From positions 1 to 15,587 of the forward strand of contig JBFMDA010000035.1 of assembly GCA_040754255.1 (NCBI GenBank): a stretch of DNA of 15,587 bases. The letters are read 5' to 3'. Positions 15,101 through 15,587 of this stretch are shown in pieces. The notes under the pieces were generated by a model. It had not been told where the DNA came from and did not search any database. It saw only the letters and a list, made by a program, of their open reading frames with translations. This stretch comes from SURF-25 sp040754255 (GTDB lineage Bacteria > Omnitrophota > Gorgyraeia > Gygaellales > Profunditerraquicolaceae). The position numbers and the translations under genes were made by a program. How positions within the stretch are numbered: the stretch's first letter is position 1; every line of letters begins with the position of its first letter.

Positions 15101-15587
15101 TGTCTACGCAATGATACCAATTACGGTTAGCTTGATTTTGCACCTCCCAGATATGGGTCTTGCCGATATTCTCTCCGAAAATCTTGTCGTTAGTGCAAAA
15201 AGCACAGGGGGCCTGTAAATTCTGGAACATCTTATAGCAATGCCTGCCGATTACCGCGTCAAATTCATAGTTTGTGCGAAGCGAACTAAACAAGGCCTTG
15301 TTCACATAGAGTATCTCATACGTAGAAGGGTCGGTAATATAGACAGGCTCATCCATGCTGTCAAAGATCGAAAGCAACTGTTGCCGTTGCAGCTCAAGCT
15401 GCGCGTTCGCTTCTTTCTGAACAGTGATATCGCGGGAAATGCCGATCACTGCAGTCACTAAGCCGGATTCGTCTTTAATAGGGACGCAATTGGTGCTTAA
15501 ATGCCTCTCCTGGCCCTGCAGCACAACCATTTCTTCGTTAGAGAGCGGTTCGCCTGTATTGATAATACGCAGGAGGTTGGATTTGAG
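12132..15587 (-). CDS. Multi-PAS GAF-GGDEF-HD-GYP c-di-GMP signalling protein, N-terminus outside window
   Basis: The frame is open to the right edge; 19 codons before the first visible Met (15530) still read as PAS sequence, so the gene starts outside. Numbering from that Met: end of a first PAS (1-40), PAS 2 (50-163), PAS 3 (178-288), PAS 4 (300-416), PAS 5 (431-548), GAF (565-725), GGDEF (750-912), HD-GYP (945-1128). The diguanylate cyclase motif is GGEEF (829-833), with an RxxD product-inhibition site (R820-D823). The HD-GYP phosphodiesterase has H970, HD at 1002-1003, H1031, HHERWDGKGYPGG (1055-1067) and D1084. It can therefore in principle both make and break c-di-GMP, or one half may be regulatory. 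PAS 2 and PAS 4 share a C-x10-C-x2-C motif. No membrane segment is visible, so the seen part is cytoplasmic. Input signal unknown. Confidence 0.93.
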   Translation of the reverse strand, partial: LKSNLLRIINTGEPLSNEEMVVLQGQERHLSTNCVPIKDESGLVTAVIGISRDITVQKEANAQLELQRQQLLSIFDSMDEPVYITDPSTYEILYVNKALFSSLRTNYEFDAVIGRHCYKMFQNLQAPCAFCTNDKIFGENIGKTHIWEVQNQANRNWYHCVDRAILWPDGRLVRCEIAIDITERKKAEEALQESEEKYRHIVETSRDGIGLSQDGKILYANEAFCAMFGYTKDELIGDSLLKVVAPKDRSIITQRYEMRMAGGDIPYTYTFEGLKKDGTLRFIEVSSGRIFNYKNKPTVLAVLRDISEQEKTKQALSEQETFLSSIFTSIQDGISILDKDMNIVRVNPTMEKWYAHAMPLAGKKCYEAYHGRKERCVVCPSYQAFLTGKSSREIVPKIDKNGQIAGWFNLFSFPLFDIKTGKLEGIIEYVRDISERKKAEEALQESEEKYRNLVEHMPKAATYVASLDDSSTTLYISPQIETIWGFSPEECLRDRKLWESQLHPDDKERTMQALMRCHASLEPFSLEYRLFKKDAGVVWIHDSASVVKDQDGKPLCLHGVMFDITELKNAEEELRRRLEFERLVSLLTTGFINLAPQKIDSGVNNALRAIGEFAGIDRSYIFLLSNDKTKIDNTHEWCACGIESDIARCKGLSVKNFSWFAEKMNNKEAVYVADVDCLPAEAMPEKLLLKGGAVKSFICVPLVCEDTVIGFLGFDSVRERKEWKKEIIDLLKIAAGMFSNALVRKEKDNAFIRLNEHMMRSNEKLKDLSLRDPHTNLYNHRYLQEVIEAEFHRARRYVHPFSVIMLDVDYFKSINDVYGHTFGDLVLKQFSKQLKKMVRRYDTVIRFGGEEFVIISPNADRQTALMLAQRILDAISLYHFGNDKHFVKLKLSIAVASYPEDRAIKGMDLIQVADKILNSIKESGGNNVCSALDIKSAGRGSLSDEESNDAKFLKKKIERLNKRASQSLTEAIFAFAKTIEVKDHYTGEHVESTVRYATELAKALHLSSEEIEHIRQAAVLHDLGKVGISEEILHKKSKLTPKEYREIKKHPQLAVDIIRSIHFLRPIIPLVLYHHERWDGKGYPGGLKGEEIPIGARIVAIADVFQALSSDRPYRKAYSNAEALRIIKEEAGRQFDPQIVQSFLKVMRDTN
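14236..14285 (-). repeat. 50-bp perfect direct repeat, copy 1 (PAS linker)
   Basis: This is identical over 50 bases to 14992-15041. It encodes the linker after PAS 4 (ERKKAEEALQESEEKYR), a helix joining successive PAS domains. Perfect DNA identity, including third codon positions, suggests recent duplication or gene conversion, since the flanking PAS sequences have diverged. Confidence 0.9.
14992..15041 (-). repeat. 50-bp perfect direct repeat, copy 2 (PAS linker)
   Basis: This is the second copy of the repeat at 14236-14285, encoding the linker after PAS 2. The copies are 756 bp apart, a multiple of three, so recombination between them would delete 252 residues (about two PAS domains) in frame. 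Confidence 0.9.

Overview
The window is about 15.6 kb of a dense bacterial chromosome. Nine of the ten genes lie on the minus strand. A two-gene lipid A block (LpxK and an LpxL-type acyltransferase) points to a Gram-negative organism. The LpxL-ELM1 fusion, the TrpB2-type synthase and the scarcity of Shine-Dalgarno sites fit an uncultivated lineage such as Omnitrophota or another PVC-like group. That placement is inference and is not proven here.

Layout, left to right. At 1-985 (minus) is a GT4 glycosyltransferase whose C-terminus is cut by the window edge. At 1021-1281 (plus) is a small membrane/coiled-coil protein, apparently leaderless. At 1290-4302 (minus) are lpxK and an lpxL-ELM1 fusion gene, overlapping by 47 bp, behind a good sigma70-type promoter. 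At 4450-7071 (minus) is a GH94-like glycoside phosphorylase, preceded by a strong hairpin whose U-tract almost touches its start codon. At 7138-7800 (minus) is an MscS-related conserved-TM-helix protein with its own promoter and the only strong Shine-Dalgarno in the window. About 7880-8080 is non-coding, repeat-rich and strand-asymmetric. At 8081-11985 (minus) is a tight row of malQ, trpB2 and a beta-phosphoglucomutase-like HAD gene behind a promoter that sits inside the longest possible malQ reading frame. At 12132-15587 (minus) is a large PAS-PAS-PAS-PAS-PAS-GAF-GGDEF-HD-GYP signalling protein whose N-terminus lies outside the window.

Functionally there are three themes. The first is the outer membrane: GT4, LpxK and LpxL-ELM1 probably act in lipid A/LPS assembly. 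The second is glucan and sugar-phosphate metabolism: MalQ, the GH94-like phosphorylase and the HAD enzyme could form a route for oligosaccharide turnover, with TrpB2 an unexplained partner. The third is c-di-GMP signalling by a hybrid protein that carries both synthesis and breakdown modules. No mobile element, CRISPR array, tRNA or rRNA was seen. No wholly new system is evident; the most unusual points are the hairpin/start arrangement before the GH94 gene, the LpxL-ELM1 fusion with its cysteine cluster, the twin cysteine-motif PAS domains and the palindromic intergenic region.
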